Shown one piece after another: positions 22,893-24,122 of a DNA stretch of 24,122 bases (positions are counted from its first letter, which is position 1; each line of letters begins with the position of its first letter). Below the pieces are notes generated by a model, which was not told where the DNA came from, did not search any database, and saw nothing but the letters and a program-made list of their open reading frames with translations. Made by a program: the position numbers and the translations under genes. The stretch covers positions 1 to 24,122 of the forward strand of contig CAKZLA010000044.1 in the NCBI GenBank assembly GCA_937124525.1, read 5' to 3'. The stretch comes from an uncultured Desulfobacterium sp. (lineage in GTDB: Bacteria; Desulfobacterota; Desulfobacteria; Desulfobacterales; Desulfobacteraceae).

Positions 22893-23030
22893 ACCTGTGC
22901 GGTTAGCCCTTTGTTGACCCGATTTGAAGCAGCCTTCCCGTGATATTTGTAATTTAACAATACAAATTGAAGGCTAAATTTGATCTATTTGCCTTGCCAA
23001 ACGCTGCGGATCATTGCTACCCGCACAGGT
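22893..23030 (-). mobile_element. 138-bp inverted-repeat element, copy C (inverted)
   Basis: This copy has exactly the length of the others and is inverted on the plus strand. Its termini ACCTGTGCGGTTAGC and GCTACCCGCACAGGT are the best-preserved inverted repeats of the three. Nested arms (GCCTTC / GAAGGC around ATTTGTA / TACAAAT) make an internal hairpin. A T-run precedes it and an A-run follows. The conserved CCAAACGCTGCGG end faces the DUF3124 start, 51 bases away. Confidence 0.85.
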
Positions 23031-23081
23031 CGAAAAAATAGCTTGCTTTTAGTAGCATATTCTACGAGGAGAAAAATTTTT

Positions 23082-23564
23082 ATGAGAAAAATATATCTTT
23101 TTGTGTTTCTATTTATTTTTTTCGCAGTGAGCAACGCTTCAACTTCCGCCTATGCTGATGAATCAATGATTTTATCTAAAGGCCAGACTATTTATGTTCC
23201 CGCATATTCGCATATTTACAGCGGCAACCGTGAAAGACCTTTCTTATTGACTGTTACAGTCAGTATTAGAAATGTTGATCCAAAGCGGCCGATTAAAATC
23301 ACGACTGTTGATTATTATGAAACACAGGGCACTCCGTTGACAAAATTTATGGAGACACCGGTTATCTTAAAACCACTATCAGCAATACGCTATGTTATCC
23401 CGGAAAAAGACAAAACCGGAGGTTCCGGTGCTAATTTTATTGTTGAATGGAAATCCGACCAATTCGTTAATCCGCCTATTGTTGAATCAATAATGATTGG
23501 GGCAAAATCTGGGCAGGGCATTTCTTTTACCTCTCGCGGTCAAGCTATTATCACAACAGAGTAA
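23082..23564 (+). CDS. exported DUF3124 protein
   Basis: The protein (160 aa) starts MRKIYLFVFLFIFF, a clear signal peptide with likely cleavage near AYA-DE (about residue 25), so it is periplasmic or, less likely, membrane-anchored. The mature part SKGQTIYVPAYSHIYSG, then TVSIRNVDP and DYYETQGTPL, matches my recollection of the DUF3124 family: small beta-rich proteins of unknown function. An open frame begins upstream at 22980, but its first codons lie inside the 138-bp element and encode no signal peptide. The ATG at 23082 has GAGGAG ten bases upstream and is preferred. It stands alone between the MCP and the oxidoreductase, with a possible terminator after it. Confidence 0.85.
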   Translation: MRKIYLFVFLFIFFAVSNASTSAYADESMILSKGQTIYVPAYSHIYSGNRERPFLLTVTVSIRNVDPKRPIKITTVDYYETQGTPLTKFMETPVILKPLSAIRYVIPEKDKTGGSGANFIVEWKSDQFVNPPIVESIMIGAKSGQGISFTSRGQAIITTE

Positions 23565-23576
23565 GGGATTTGGACG

Positions 23577-23605
23577 AAAAAAAGCTACCAATTTAAAGCT
23601 TTTTA
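23577..23605 (+). terminator. possible rho-independent terminator after the DUF3124 gene
   Basis: AAAAAAGCT and AGCTTTTT arms face each other across about ten bases, beginning 13 bases after the stop codon, and the 3' arm runs into a T-stretch. The stem is AT-rich and therefore weak. Confidence 0.4.
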
Positions 23606-23778
23606 TGATGCAATGTCAACATATTAAACTGAACATAGTGGTAGTCTATTCCCGGGGAAGTCCCTAATCGGTCACCTCTGGCTGGCTGGAAAAAACCCAG
23701 GAAAAAGCCCGGAACATGAAATCCGACACCAGGTTTGTGGGCTGATTAAAACACCTTTACAAAAGCAGGAGAAAAGGC

Positions 23779-24122
23779 TTGAATCCAACTGATATTAATG
23801 ACCCTGAATATTTTCATCGCATAATCGATTGCCAGTTTGCATGTCCGGCGCATACCCCGGTACCGGAGTACATCAGACTTATTGCTGAAAAAAAATATGC
23901 CCAGGCCTATAAGATCAACTGGGAATCCAATGTTTTTCCGGGGATTTTAGGCCGGGTGTGTGACAGGCCCTGTGAGCCCGCCTGCAGAAGGGGACGGGTG
24001 GAAGAGAAGGCCGTTGCCATCTGCCGCCTTAAACGGGTTTGTGCGGATAATAAAGGGGATGTCTCACACCTTTTGCCCAGGCCTTGCATGGAGAAAAACG
24101 GAAAAAAAATAGCCCTTATCGG
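23779..24122 (+). CDS. GltD-like Fe-S/FAD oxidoreductase, 5' part cut by window edge
   Basis: The visible 114 residues are the N-terminal Fe-S domain (Fer4_20/DPYD type) of the glutamate-synthase small-subunit family. CQFACPAHTPVPEYI and CDRPCEPACRRG carry the conserved Cys residues for two [4Fe-4S] clusters. The frame ends in KKIALIG at the window edge, the start of the Rossmann GxGxxG that binds FAD. Family members use NAD(P)H and act alone or as subunits of larger redox complexes. The frame has an upstream TGA near 23742 and no ATG before the conserved region. The TTG at 23779, with AGGAG seven bases upstream, is the only good start. The 214 bases before it hold a terminator candidate and a 25-codon open stretch without clear meaning. 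Subfamily depends on the missing C-terminal part. Confidence 0.85.
   Translation, partial: MNPTDINDPEYFHRIIDCQFACPAHTPVPEYIRLIAEKKYAQAYKINWESNVFPGILGRVCDRPCEPACRRGRVEEKAVAICRLKRVCADNKGDVSHLLPRPCMEKNGKKIALI

Noticed and set aside
7808..23030. CRISPR array or tandem repeats
   Set aside because: The repeated units are kilobases apart, 102-138 bases long and have inverted ends, so they are dispersed elements rather than spaced direct repeats.
22980..23081. N-terminal extension of the DUF3124 protein
   Set aside because: It would begin in the mobile element and bury the signal peptide; the downstream ATG has GAGGAG.

Overview
The window looks like a piece of a sulfate-reducing deltaproteobacterium (Desulfobacterota, probably Desulfobacterales). 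This is inferred from gene content and style: large PAS/Cache histidine kinases, a methyl-accepting chemotaxis protein (MCP) with an acidic FKDF tail, a DUF3124 protein, a GltD-like Fe-S oxidoreductase and PAPS-making genes, all at moderate GC. I could not test this by database search. The first ~420 bases are strikingly AT-rich and do not match the rest. They carry an unrecognised partial minus-strand gene and may be a recent insertion, a phage or element edge, or an assembly join.

From 559 to 7768 there is a tight six-gene minus-strand operon for a sulfated surface polysaccharide. In transcription order it encodes a PAPS-type sulfotransferase, an ATP-sulfurylase-like/APS-kinase fusion, an aminoglycoside-phosphotransferase-fold kinase, a GT2 glycosyltransferase, a second sulfotransferase, and a WecG/TagA (GT26) glycosyltransferase carrying two C-terminal STAS domains. 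The APS-kinase domain looks intact and could supply PAPS to both sulfotransferases. The ATP-sulfurylase-like domain has lost most of its nucleotide-binding signature residues.

From 8640 to 17073 there is a second minus-strand operon, mostly signalling. It encodes a LOG-domain/PAS/histidine-kinase protein ending in a GGDEF-like remnant, a single-domain response regulator, a membrane Cache/GAF/PAS histidine kinase, a REC/HD-GYP c-di-GMP phosphodiesterase, and a secreted glycoside-hydrolase-like protein. The two kinases have closely similar dimerisation domains and probably feed the same receivers. A plausible reading is that this operon tunes c-di-GMP and surface polysaccharide turnover, next to the sulfated-glycan operon.

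From 17732 onward come a GntR/FCD regulator (minus), a divergent SLC13-like anion permease (plus), an MCP with a Cache domain inside a helical sensor (plus), a small exported DUF3124 protein (plus), and the start of a GltD-like Fe-S/FAD oxidoreductase running off the end.

The long intergenic gaps hold three families of small, gene-less, inverted-repeat elements. There are three copies of a 138-bp element, all oriented the same way relative to the gene just downstream. There are two copies of a 102-bp element, each flanked by a perfect 8-bp target duplication. One 104-bp element sits inside a 138-bp copy, also with an 8-bp duplication. In at least one case the end of a 138-bp element supplies the -35 box of a good candidate promoter. 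I saw no tRNA, rRNA or CRISPR array.
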